Shown: piece by piece, positions 1-8,190 of the stretch
Numbering within the stretch: position 1 is the stretch's first letter
Layout of the letters: the number at the start of each line of letters is the position of its first letter
Origin: Nocardioides sp. Root122
Lineage (GTDB): Bacteria; Actinomycetota; Actinomycetes; Propionibacteriales; Nocardioidaceae
Length of the DNA: 64,000 nt
NCBI RefSeq assembly: GCF_001425025.1
Contig: NZ_LMDE01000009.1
Location: forward strand, 325,357-389,356
Reading direction: 5' to 3'
Made by a program: the position numbers and the translations under genes
Notes under the pieces: generated by a model
Seen by the model: the letters and a program-made list of their open reading frames with translations, nothing else
What the model was told of the DNA's origin: nothing
Database searches by the model: none

Positions 1-8
1 CGCGGCCG

Positions 9-1727
9 GTGCCCGAGATCGGCTGGCTGGGCGTCGTCGCCATCGCGACCTACGTCGGCCTGGTCGTCGCGAACTGGCGCATCGCCCTGCTCGTGGCGGC
101 GTCGTTCCTGTCCTTCGGCGTCCTCGGCTACTGGCAGGACTCGCTCGACCTGCTCATCATCACCGGCATCTCGGTCGTGCTCGCCGTCGTCATCGGGATC
201 CCGCTGGCCGTCCTGATCGGCACCAGCGCGCGGGCCAACCAGGTCGTCACGCCCTTCCTCGACTTCATGCAGACGATGCCGACGTTCGTCTACCTGCTCC
301 CGATCGTGCTCTTCTTCGGCATCGGCCCGAGCGCGGCCGTGGTCTCCACACTCATCTACGCGTTGCCGCCCCTGATCCGGATCGCGGGCTTCGGCATCCG
401 CGAGGTGTCGGCGACGACCATCGAGGCCACCGACTCGGCCGGCCAGACCTACTGGCAGCGGTTGCTCAAGGTGCAGATCCCGATGGCCCGCAAGACCATC
501 ATCGTCGGTCTCAACCAGACCACGCTGGCAGCGCTGTCGATGGCCACACTGGCCGCCTTCGTCAACGGCCCCGGGCTCGGCAAGCCGGTGCTCGACGGCC
601 TGCGCATCAACGACGTCGGCACGGCCTTCGTGCCCGGTGCGCTGATCGTGGTGATGGCGGTGATGCTCGACCGAACCACGACCGCGGCGAGCGAGCGCGC
701 CGAGAGGGTCGCGCGCGGTGGTGGCGGCGACCCGCGCGTGCGCCGGGGGCTGATCATCGGCGGCGGCGCGGCGACGCTGGTCGCGGTCTACCTCTCGCGC
801 ACCTACGTCGGCCTCGCCGAGTTCCCGACGTACAGCATCGGCGACACGATCGCGACCGCCGTGAGCGACGGTGTCGACTGGTTCACCGACACGTTCGGCG
901 GCGCTACCGGGTGGGTCAAGGACCTCGTCACCAACCAGTTCCTGAACCGCACGCAGGCGTTGCTCGCGGATTCGCCCTGGTGGCTGGCGTTCGTGGCGAT
1001 CGCCGCGCTGGCCTTCGTCTTCGGTGGTCTGCGCGCGCTGGTCAGCACGGCCGTGTGCCTGGCCGGCATCTGGTACTTCGACCTGTGGCACGACGCGATG
1101 ATCACCCTCAACATGACGCTCGTCGCCACCGTGCTGGTGATGATCCTGGCTCTCGTCTTCGGCGTCTGGATGGCGCGCGACCGTCGCGTCGACCTCGGCA
1201 TCCGGCCGCTGCTCGACGCCGGCCAGACCATCCCGCCGTTCGTCTACCTGATCCCCGTGCTCGCGCTCTTCGGCCCGTCCCGCTTCACCGCGATCGTCGC
1301 GGGCATCGTGTACGCCGCGCCGGCAGCGATCAAGCTCGTCGCCGACGGTGTGAAGGCCGTCTCGCCCACCACGATCGAGGCGGGCCGCTCGACCGGCCAG
1401 ACCACCTGGCAGGAGATCACCAAGGTCCAGCTGCCCATGGCCAAGGGCTCCCTCGTGCTCGCGACCAACCAAGGCCTGCTCTACGTCCTGTCGATGACGG
1501 TCATCGGCGGCCTGGTCGGGGCCGGGGCCCTGGGCTATGACGTCGTCTACGGCTTCGCGCGCAGTGAGGCGTGGGGGAAGGGCCTGGCTGCGGGTATCAC
1601 CATCGTGCTGCTCGGCGTGATGCTCGACCGGATCACCCGCGCCGCCTCCGACGTCCGCCGCGACGACGGACCCGGCTCCCGAAGGCCCTTCAACATCCGA
1701 TTGCCCATCGGCCCGCCCGGTGCATGA
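9..1727 (+). CDS. proW: Glycine betaine/proline ABC importer, fused double permease (ProW-like), possibly 5'-truncated
   Basis: The protein carries two complete binding-protein-dependent permease domains in one chain, at about residues 45-230 and 365-550. Each has an EAA-type loop that meets the ATPase: EATDSAGQTYWQRLLKVQIP near residue 140 and EAGRSTGQTTWQEITKVQLP near residue 456. ProW/OpuAB permeases normally have one such domain and act as dimers, so this looks like an internal duplication. The binding-protein gene follows after 57 bp; the ATPase (ProV) is expected upstream, outside the window. The frame is open to the window edge, so the GTG at 9 may be internal and the true start further left. 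Confidence 0.88.
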   Translation: MPEIGWLGVVAIATYVGLVVANWRIALLVAASFLSFGVLGYWQDSLDLLIITGISVVLAVVIGIPLAVLIGTSARANQVVTPFLDFMQTMPTFVYLLPIVLFFGIGPSAAVVSTLIYALPPLIRIAGFGIREVSATTIEATDSAGQTYWQRLLKVQIPMARKTIIVGLNQTTLAALSMATLAAFVNGPGLGKPVLDGLRINDVGTAFVPGALIVVMAVMLDRTTTAASERAERVARGGGGDPRVRRGLIIGGGAATLVAVYLSRTYVGLAEFPTYSIGDTIATAVSDGVDWFTDTFGGATGWVKDLVTNQFLNRTQALLADSPWWLAFVAIAALAFVFGGLRALVSTAVCLAGIWYFDLWHDAMITLNMTLVATVLVMILALVFGVWMARDRRVDLGIRPLLDAGQTIPPFVYLIPVLALFGPSRFTAIVAGIVYAAPAAIKLVADGVKAVSPTTIEAGRSTGQTTWQEITKVQLPMAKGSLVLATNQGLLYVLSMTVIGGLVGAGALGYDVVYGFARSEAWGKGLAAGITIVLLGVMLDRITRAASDVRRDDGPGSRRPFNIRLPIGPPGA

Positions 1728-1784
1728 CCGCCGCCCGCCCCAGCCAGATCCCACACAAGCCCACCAGCAGATGAGGAGCAGCAC

Positions 1785-2774
1785 ATGAGGATTGCCAGAA
1801 GCCGAGGAGCCCGCCTCGGCGCTCTCGCCACCGTCGCCGTGATGGCGCTGTCCGCCTGCGGCGGTGGGTCGATCGACGAGCAGACCACGGCCAACGAGGA
1901 GAAGGCTGCCGAGGGCGGGGGAGAGTGCGGCGACCTCAACATGGCCGTCAACCCGTGGGTCGGCTACGAGGCGAGCGCGTACGTTGTCGGCGCCGTGGCC
2001 GAGAAGGAGCTCGGCTGCACGGTGAACTACAAGGAGCTCAAGGAGGACGTCTCCTGGCAGGGGTTCGGCACCGGCGAGGTGGACGTCGTGATCGAGGACT
2101 GGGGCCACCCGGACCTGGAGAAGAAGTTCTTCGCCGACCAGGGCGACGGCACCGCCGAGGACTTCGGGCCGCAGGGCAACGTCGGCATCATCGGCTGGTT
2201 CGTGCCGCCGTGGCTCGCCGAGGAGCACCCCGACATCCTCGACTGGAAGAACCTCAACAAGTACGCCTCCGAGTTCGAGACGTCGGAGTCCGGCGGCAAG
2301 GGCCAGTTCCTCGGCGCCGACCCGTCCTACGTGCAGTTCGACGAGGCGATCGTGAGCAACCTCGACCTCGACTTCAAGGTCGTCTTCTCGGGAAGCGAGG
2401 CCGCCTCCATCGAGGCGTTCCGCAAGGCCGAGGAGAACAAGGAGTGGGTCATCGGCTACTGGTACGAGCCGCAGTACTTCAACGCCGAGGTCGCCATGCA
2501 GCGCGTCTCGCTCCCGCCCTACGAGGACGGGTGCCAGGACGACCCGCAGACCGTGGCCTGCGACTACCCGGAGACCGAGCTGAAGAAGATCGTCGGCACC
2601 GACTGGGCGGCCTCGGACTCCACGGCGGTCGACCTGGTGAAGAACTTCACCTGGACCAACGAGGACCAGAACGTGGTCGCCGGCTACATCGCCGCCGACA
2701 AGATGTCCCCGGAGGATGCGGCCGCGAAGTGGATCGAGGAGAACCAGGACAAGGTGGACGCGTGGCTCGGGTGA
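1785..2774 (+). CDS. proX: Glycine betaine/choline ABC importer substrate-binding lipoprotein (ProX/OpuAC type)
   Basis: A 329-residue lipoprotein. The signal peptide ends in the lipobox LSAC with Cys25 as lipidation site. The mature part has the OpuAC-type start NPWVGYEASAYV and aromatic-rich stretches (SWQGFGTGEVDVVIEDW, GYWYEPQYF) of the kind that cage the quaternary ammonium group of betaine. AGGAG lies 9 bases before the ATG. It is cotranscribed with the double permease and delivers substrate to it outside the membrane. Proline or choline as ligand cannot be excluded from sequence. Confidence 0.9.
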   Translation: MRIARSRGARLGALATVAVMALSACGGGSIDEQTTANEEKAAEGGGECGDLNMAVNPWVGYEASAYVVGAVAEKELGCTVNYKELKEDVSWQGFGTGEVDVVIEDWGHPDLEKKFFADQGDGTAEDFGPQGNVGIIGWFVPPWLAEEHPDILDWKNLNKYASEFETSESGGKGQFLGADPSYVQFDEAIVSNLDLDFKVVFSGSEAASIEAFRKAEENKEWVIGYWYEPQYFNAEVAMQRVSLPPYEDGCQDDPQTVACDYPETELKKIVGTDWAASDSTAVDLVKNFTWTNEDQNVVAGYIAADKMSPEDAAAKWIEENQDKVDAWLG

Positions 2775-2832
2775 CGCACAGCGTGTGATCGGTGCACGTG
2801 ATCGGTGCACCGCGCCCGCCCCCGGACGAGCC

Positions 2833-2913
2833 TTGACAGCCCGTCTGGGGGCGGAGCACTGTGACGACTAGTTGTGTTGCAGATCACGCACGGTGTTGCG
2901 CTTGGCGCAACAC
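2833..2913 (+). promoter_or_regulatory. Promoter and tandem palindromic operator of the BCCT transporter gene
   Basis: A perfect -35 hexamer TTGACA lies at 2833-2838; the -10 is weak. Downstream are two 17-bp operator-like sites whose starts are 19 bp apart: a degenerate copy at 2876-2892 (GTTGC...ACGCAC) and a strong copy at 2895-2911. The strong copy sits in a perfect palindrome with 9-base arms at 2893-2901 (GTGTTGCGC) and 2905-2913 (GCGCAACAC). The same arrangement precedes the dehydrogenase gene at 4797. Position downstream of -35 suggests repression by road block. The regulator is not encoded in the window. Confidence 0.6.
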
Positions 2914-2928
2914 ACTCGGGAGGGCGCC

Positions 2929-4671
2929 ATGGCCATCAAAGATCCTTCGCACATCCACCGGGACCACGTCGTGCCGCCTCCGATCGAGGGGGAGACCCAC
3001 TTCCCGCTCGACAAGGTGACCTTCGGGACCGCGGCCGCCGTCGCGGTGGCGTTCCTGCTGTGGGGGACGCTCGACTCAGCGGGGATGGGCACGGCCACGG
3101 GTGACACCCTGGCGTGGCTGGAGAAGAACTTCGGCTGGCTGTTCATCCTGGTCAGTGCGATGTTCCTGCTGTTCTCGGCCTACCTCGCGGTGACGCGCTA
3201 CGGCAACATCCGGCTGGGCCCCGACGACTCGGAGCCGGAGTTCTCCACCTTCTCCTGGGTCTCGATGATGTTCGCGACCGGCATGGGCATCGGCCTGATG
3301 TTCTGGGGCGTCGCCGAGCCACTGACCTACCTCACGGCCACCGACGCGAGCAGCATCCCGCCGGGCCGGGGCGACCCGTCCACCCCGGACAGCGCGCGGG
3401 TCGCGATGGAGTACGCCTTCTTCCACTGGGGCTTCCACCCCTGGTCGATGTACGCCGTCATCGGACTGGCCATCGGGTACTTCGCCTACCGCAAGGGGGC
3501 GGGCAACCTGGTCTCGGGCGCGTTCGGCCCGCTGCTCGGCGCGCGTGCCAAGGGCGGACCGGGCAAGGCGATCGACGTGATCGCGATCTTCGCGACGCTC
3601 TTCGGCTCCGCCACGTCGCTGGGTCTCGGCGCGCTGCAGATCACCGGTGGCCTCGACGACGTCTTCGGCAGCGGGCAGTCCAAGTGGCTGACGGTCATCG
3701 TCATCGCGGTGCTGACGGCCTGCTTCGTGGTGTCGGCCGTGACGGGCATCGAGAAGGGCGTGCAGTTCCTCTCCAACGCCAACGCGATCGCGGCCGTGGT
3801 GCTGGTGTTCTTCCTCTTCGTGGTCGGACCGACCGTCTTCATCCTGAGCACCTTCACCGAGTCGCTCGGCGGCTACCTCACGCACCTGCCCACGATGGCG
3901 TTCCGCACGGGTGCGTTCGGCGGCAGCGAGTTCCTGAGCACCTGGACGATCTTCTACTGGGCCTGGTGGATCTCCTGGACGCCCTTCGTCGGGATGTTCA
4001 TCGCGCGCATCTCCAAGGGCCGCACGATCCGCCAGTTCGTCGTCTACGTGATCCTGGTGCCGAGCGTGGTGTCGTTCGTGTGGTTCTCGATCCTGGCCGG
4101 CGCGGCCTTCGACCTGCAGCTGTCGGGCGCGAAGGACCTCGGCAAGGTGCTGGCGGGGGAGAACGGCACCGAGAGCGCGCTGTTCACCACGCTGCGCCAG
4201 TACCCGCTCTCGAGCATCACGGTGGTGCTCGCGGTCTTCCTCGTGGCGATCTTCTTCATCACCGGCGCCGACTCCGCCTCGATCGTGATGGGCATGCTGA
4301 GCCAGCACGGCAAGGAGGAGCCGATGCGCTGGCTGATCATCTTCTGGGGCGTCGCGCAGGGCGCCGTCGCCGGCGTGCTGCTCTTCTCCGGTGGCCTGCA
4401 GGCCCTCCAGACATTGGTGATCATCGTGGCCGGGCCCTTCATGCTCGTCATCTGCGCGATGTGCGTCTCGCTCCTGAAGGCGCTGCGGGCCGAGCCCTAC
4501 GAGTCGACGCTCCCGTCGCGGGTGCGCAAGGCCGTCATCCATGCGCAGCACTACGACTCCATGGAGAACCAGACCGTCGCCCTCGCGGCACTCGGCGCCG
4601 ATCCCGAGGAGGTCACCGGCGACCCGATGCCCGAGACGGACGCCGAGGGCCGTCCGATCAGCGCCTCGTGA
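2929..4671 (+). CDS. BCCT-family betaine/choline/carnitine transporter
   Basis: A 580-residue integral membrane protein with about 12 hydrophobic segments and the BCCT signature around FYWAWWISWTPFVG near residue 340, whose tryptophans line the betaine site. The N-terminal half holds ATGMGIGLMFWGVAEP, the unwound glycine-rich segment of the family. Transport is normally driven by sodium or proton symport. The ATG at 2929 was chosen over upstream in-frame codons because GGGAGGG lies 6 bases before it and the operator ends just upstream. The C-terminal tail is short, so osmosensing through a long BetP-like tail is unlikely. Its operator ties it to betaine catabolism, not to osmoprotection alone (inference). 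Confidence 0.92.
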   Translation: MAIKDPSHIHRDHVVPPPIEGETHFPLDKVTFGTAAAVAVAFLLWGTLDSAGMGTATGDTLAWLEKNFGWLFILVSAMFLLFSAYLAVTRYGNIRLGPDDSEPEFSTFSWVSMMFATGMGIGLMFWGVAEPLTYLTATDASSIPPGRGDPSTPDSARVAMEYAFFHWGFHPWSMYAVIGLAIGYFAYRKGAGNLVSGAFGPLLGARAKGGPGKAIDVIAIFATLFGSATSLGLGALQITGGLDDVFGSGQSKWLTVIVIAVLTACFVVSAVTGIEKGVQFLSNANAIAAVVLVFFLFVVGPTVFILSTFTESLGGYLTHLPTMAFRTGAFGGSEFLSTWTIFYWAWWISWTPFVGMFIARISKGRTIRQFVVYVILVPSVVSFVWFSILAGAAFDLQLSGAKDLGKVLAGENGTESALFTTLRQYPLSSITVVLAVFLVAIFFITGADSASIVMGMLSQHGKEEPMRWLIIFWGVAQGAVAGVLLFSGGLQALQTLVIIVAGPFMLVICAMCVSLLKALRAEPYESTLPSRVRKAVIHAQHYDSMENQTVALAALGADPEEVTGDPMPETDAEGRPISAS

Positions 4672-4696
4672 GCCGTCCGCCGGCGCCCCCGACTCC

Positions 4697-4770
4697 TTGA
4701 CAGCGGCCGGGGGCGTCGACGTAGATTTCAGCATGTCGCACATAGCGCAACTCGTTGCGTGATACGCAAC
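4697..4770 (+). promoter_or_regulatory. Promoter and tandem palindromic operator of the dimethylglycine dehydrogenase-like gene
   Basis: TTGACA lies at 4697-4702, with TAGATT at 4722-4727 as a possible -10 at a long 19-base spacing. A degenerate operator copy at 4735-4751 (GTCGC...CGCAAC) and a strong copy at 4754-4770 (arms GTTGCGT and ACGCAAC around GAT) start 19 bp apart, exactly as at 2876 and 2895. CGCAAC at 4746-4751 and GTTGCG at 4754-4759 also form an inverted pair across the junction. Confidence 0.6.
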
Positions 4771-4796
4771 AACCGATTCCCTTGCAGGAGGCAGCC

Positions 4797-7322
4797 ATGG
4801 CCGAGGTCCCCGCGACCGCCGACGTCGTCGTGATCGGAGCCGGCATCGTCGGCAACAGCCTCGTCCACCACCTCACCCGCCTGGGGTGGAAGAACGTCGT
4901 GCAGATCGACAAGGGGCCGCTGCCCAACCCGGGGGGCTCCACCGGCCACGCCTCCAACTTCATCTTCACCGTCGACCACTCCCGCGAGATCACCGACATC
5001 ACGCTCGACTCCGTGGCGCAGTACAAGGAGATGGGCGTCTTCACCGAGTCCGGCGGCTTCGAGATCGCCCGGACCGAGGAGCGGATGGAGGAGCTGCGGC
5101 GCCGCATGTCCAGCGCGAAGGCGTGGGGGATCGAGGCCGAGCTCGTCTCGCCGGAGTTCGTGAAGGACAAGGTGCCCTTCATCGAGACCGACCAGTTCAT
5201 CGGCGCGTTCTGGACCCCTGGGGTCGGCGTCGTCGACTCGCTGCGGGCCGGCACGATCATGCGCGAGCGCGCCCTCGCGACGGGTGAGCTCACCGTCGTA
5301 CCCACCGTCGAGGTCGTCGGGCTCGACACCGAGGAGGGACCGCACGGCCGCCGTCGGATCACCCGCGTGCGCACCACGGGCGGCGACATCGAGGCAGGCA
5401 CGGTGGTCATCGCGGCCGGCGTGTGGAGCCCGAAGCTCGGCGACATGGCCGGGATCAGCATCCCGCTGACCCCTGCGGTGCACCAGATGATCAGCGTCGG
5501 GCCCTGCCCCCAGCTGGCGGAGAAGGAGGGGGAGATCTCCTTCCCGATCGTCCGTGACATGGACACCTTCTGCTACGAGCGCCAGCACGGGGCCGACATG
5601 GAGGTCGGCTCCTACGCCCACCGCGCGATCCTCCACGAGCCCGAGGACATCCCGTCGATCGACCAGGCCAAGCTCTCGCCGACGGAGATGCCCTTCACCG
5701 AGGACGACTTCGACCCCCAGCTCGAGCAGGCCTACGAGCTGATGCCGGAGCTCCTCGGGGCCGAGGGCGCGGAGATCCGCTACGCCATCAACGGCCTGCT
5801 GTCGCTGACCTGCGACGGCAACCCGATCCTGGGCGAGAGCGAGGTCGCCGGCCTCTGGACCGCCGCCGCGGTCTGGATCAAGGAGGGTCCAGGCGTCGGC
5901 CGCGCGGTCGCCGAGTGGATGACCGACGGCCACTCCGAGATCGACCTGCACCACAGCGACATCGCCCGCTTCCACCAGCACCAGAAGCGCCGCGAGCACA
6001 CCCGCCTGCGCACGACCGAGTCGTTCATCAAGACCTACGGGATCGTCCACCCGGCCGAGCAGTACGAGTCCGACCGCGACCAGCGGCTCTCGCCGATGCA
6101 CGACTCGCAGCAGAAGCTGGGCGCGGTCTTCTTCGAGACCGCGGGATGGGAGCGCCCGTTCTGGTACGAGTCCAACGCCGGCCTCCTCGAGCAGTACGGC
6201 GACGCGGTCATGCCGCGCGAGCACGAGTGGGACTCGCGCTGGTGGAGCCCGATCATCAACGCCGAGCACCTCCGGATGCGCGAGGCCGCCGCGGTCATCG
6301 ACCTGTCGGCGTTCTGCATCTTCGACATCGAGGGTCCCGAGGCGCTCGACGTCGTGCAGAGGACCTGCGTCGCCCAGTGCGACGTGGCGGTCGGCAAGGT
6401 GATCTACACCCCGGTGCTCGACGCCAAGGGCGGCTTCCGCTCCGACCTCACCGTGATGCGGCTCGGCGATGACCACTTCCGCGTGGTCACCGGCGGTGCC
6501 CACGGCATGGCCGACCGGGCGTGGTTCTCCGGGCAGCTGCCGGACGGGGGGACCACCACGCTGACCGACCTCACCGACGACGTGTCCACGATCGGCATCT
6601 GGGGTCCCCGCGCCCGCGACATCGTCGCGTCGCTGACCTCCGACGACGTCTCCGACGCCGGCTTCGGGTTCCTGACGTGCCGGGAGGTCGACCTGGGCGG
6701 CGTGCGCGTCCTCGCCTCCCGGATCTCCTACGTCGGCGAGCTGGGCTGGGAGCTCTACGTCCCGATGGACCGGGCAGCCGACCTGTGGGAGAGCCTGCTG
6801 GAGGCGGGCGCCCCGCACGGCGCCGTACCCGCCGGGATCGGTGTCTACGGCACCACCGGCCGCATCGAGAAGGGCTACCGCGCCTACGGCGCCGAGCTCG
6901 ACAGCGAGCGCACCATCATCGAGGCCGGCATGCAGCGACCCAAGGTCAAGGCCGCCGACTTCATCGGCAAGGAGGCCTACCTCGCGCAGCGCGACGCGGC
7001 GCCGCAGGCGGTGCTCTGCACGCTGACGGTCGACGACCACACCTCGGCGTCGGGGACCAGGCGCTACATGCTCGGCGGCGAGCCGATCCGCACCCGCGAC
7101 GGCGGCACGCTCACCGACGGGCACGGCCACCACCCCTACGTCACCAGCGCGGGCTCGGCACCCTCGCTGGGCAAGCACGTGCTGCTGGCCTACCTCCCTC
7201 CGGAGGAGGCCGTGATCGGCAACGAGCTCGCCGTGTCCTACATGGAGGAGCTCTACCCCGTGACCGTCGGCTCGGTCGACGCGACGCCGCTCCTCGACCC
7301 GACCAACGAGAGAATCAGATGA
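4797..7322 (+). CDS. FAD-dependent dimethylglycine/sarcosine dehydrogenase-like protein with GcvT domain
   Basis: An 841-residue two-part flavoenzyme. The N-terminal DAO half opens with the Rossmann motif VVVIGAGIVG (residues 10-19) and has GGSTGHA with His51. This is the region where the Arthrobacter dimethylglycine oxidase attaches FAD covalently to histidine (family knowledge, from memory). The C-terminal half from about residue 420 is a GcvT/aminomethyltransferase fold that in this family passes the one-carbon unit to tetrahydrofolate. The ATG at 4797 follows AGGAGG by 5 bases. The etf genes downstream favour a dehydrogenase passing electrons to ETF rather than an oxidase. Whether dimethylglycine or sarcosine is the substrate is open. 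Confidence 0.87.
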   Translation: MAEVPATADVVVIGAGIVGNSLVHHLTRLGWKNVVQIDKGPLPNPGGSTGHASNFIFTVDHSREITDITLDSVAQYKEMGVFTESGGFEIARTEERMEELRRRMSSAKAWGIEAELVSPEFVKDKVPFIETDQFIGAFWTPGVGVVDSLRAGTIMRERALATGELTVVPTVEVVGLDTEEGPHGRRRITRVRTTGGDIEAGTVVIAAGVWSPKLGDMAGISIPLTPAVHQMISVGPCPQLAEKEGEISFPIVRDMDTFCYERQHGADMEVGSYAHRAILHEPEDIPSIDQAKLSPTEMPFTEDDFDPQLEQAYELMPELLGAEGAEIRYAINGLLSLTCDGNPILGESEVAGLWTAAAVWIKEGPGVGRAVAEWMTDGHSEIDLHHSDIARFHQHQKRREHTRLRTTESFIKTYGIVHPAEQYESDRDQRLSPMHDSQQKLGAVFFETAGWERPFWYESNAGLLEQYGDAVMPREHEWDSRWWSPIINAEHLRMREAAAVIDLSAFCIFDIEGPEALDVVQRTCVAQCDVAVGKVIYTPVLDAKGGFRSDLTVMRLGDDHFRVVTGGAHGMADRAWFSGQLPDGGTTTLTDLTDDVSTIGIWGPRARDIVASLTSDDVSDAGFGFLTCREVDLGGVRVLASRISYVGELGWELYVPMDRAADLWESLLEAGAPHGAVPAGIGVYGTTGRIEKGYRAYGAELDSERTIIEAGMQRPKVKAADFIGKEAYLAQRDAAPQAVLCTLTVDDHTSASGTRRYMLGGEPIRTRDGGTLTDGHGHHPYVTSAGSAPSLGKHVLLAYLPPEEAVIGNELAVSYMEELYPVTVGSVDATPLLDPTNERIR

Positions 7323-7417
7323 AGATCACCCCACGGCGTTCTTCGTCTCCCCCGCTCCGCTCCTCCGCCGAACAACGCCGCGGGGACCCCGATCCCTCGA
7401 TGGAGGTGGCCGTATGA
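7319..7417 (+). CDS. Possible 32-residue linking ORF between the dehydrogenase gene and etfB
   Basis: A 32-codon frame begins at the ATGA that ends the dehydrogenase gene and stops in the ATGA that starts etfB, so ribosomes could pass straight through by two re-initiation events. The predicted peptide is rich in Arg, Ser and Pro and resembles nothing recognised. Most of it lies in the hairpin at 7329-7385, so the frame may be a by-product of that element. Low confidence as a protein gene. Confidence 0.25.
   Translation: MKITPRRSSSPPLRSSAEQRRGDPDPSMEVAV
7329..7385 (+). repeat. Long imperfect hairpin in the dehydrogenase-etfB gap (REP-like candidate)
   Basis: The arms 7329-7344 (CCCCACGGCGTTCTTC) and 7370-7385 (GAACAACGCCGCGGGG) pair at 14 of 16 positions around a 25-base pyrimidine-rich loop. 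It lies inside an operon, so mRNA stabilisation or partial attenuation is more likely than full termination. It could be one copy of a dispersed palindromic repeat, but no second copy was seen in the window. Confidence 0.5.
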
Positions 7418-8190
7418 GTGTGAGTCCGCTCGTCTGCATCAAGCGCGTCGTCGACGCGTCCAGCGAGATCGTCCTGACCGACGACGCGCAGGGCGTGGAC
7501 GGTCGCTACGCCGGCTTCACGATGAGCGCGCACGAGGAGTGCGCGGTGGAGATCGCGGTGCAGGTCGCGGGTGCCGGAGGCGGCGCCGCCACGGTCCTCA
7601 CGCTCGGCGACGCCGACGCCGTGGAGCAGCTGCGCTCCGCGCTGGCCGTCGGCTGCACGGCGGCCACCCACGTCGTGGCCGACGCGCAGGCCTTCGGCCC
7701 TGCCGACGTGGCCCGCGAGATCGCGGCGGTCGTCCGGGACCATGCTGAGGCGGGCACCCCGCACGACCTGGTTCTGCTCGGCAACGACGCGGCCGACAGC
7801 GGCGACTTCCAGGTGGGCATCCGCCTCGCCTACGAGCTGGGCTGGCCGGTGGTCAACGGCGTCAGCCGCGTGAGCGTGGCCGACGGCGAGGTCACCGCCA
7901 GCGGTGACGGCCCCGACGGACACGAGACCTACCGGCTGCCCCTGCCCGCCGTGGTCACGGTGCTGGAGGGGGGCGTGGAGCCGCGCTACCCGACGGTCCC
8001 CGGCCGGATGAAGGCCAAGAAGGTCGGGATCGAGGAGCGCACCCCGGTGGCCGAGCCGGCGGGCCCCTCCCGCGTCCGGCTGGTCCTCCCGCCACCGGCA
8101 CCGTCGAGCGTCCAGGTCCTCGGCACCGGCGCCGCCGCCGCGCCGGCCGTCGTCGACCTCCTCGAGGAGCTGGGGGTGCTCTCCCGATGA
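7414..8190 (+). CDS. etfB: Electron transfer flavoprotein beta subunit
   Basis: A 258-residue protein with the ETF-beta layout: VCIKRVVD at the N-terminus, an AMP-site region around VLLGNDAADSGDFQVGIRLA, then the conserved VTVLEGGVEPRYPTVPGRMKAKK. GGAGG precedes the ATG and the stop overlaps etfA by ATGA. With EtfA it forms the soluble heterodimer that accepts electrons from flavin dehydrogenases and delivers them to the quinone pool through ETF:quinone oxidoreductase. Its position implies the upstream dehydrogenase as a donor, though acyl-CoA dehydrogenases may use it too. Confidence 0.93.
   Translation: MSVSPLVCIKRVVDASSEIVLTDDAQGVDGRYAGFTMSAHEECAVEIAVQVAGAGGGAATVLTLGDADAVEQLRSALAVGCTAATHVVADAQAFGPADVAREIAAVVRDHAEAGTPHDLVLLGNDAADSGDFQVGIRLAYELGWPVVNGVSRVSVADGEVTASGDGPDGHETYRLPLPAVVTVLEGGVEPRYPTVPGRMKAKKVGIEERTPVAEPAGPSRVRLVLPPPAPSSVQVLGTGAAAAPAVVDLLEELGVLSR

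Noticed and set aside
3076..7178. Large minus-strand frames opposite the BCCT and dehydrogenase genes
   Set aside because: Same shadow effect; the plus-strand proteins match families across their whole length.
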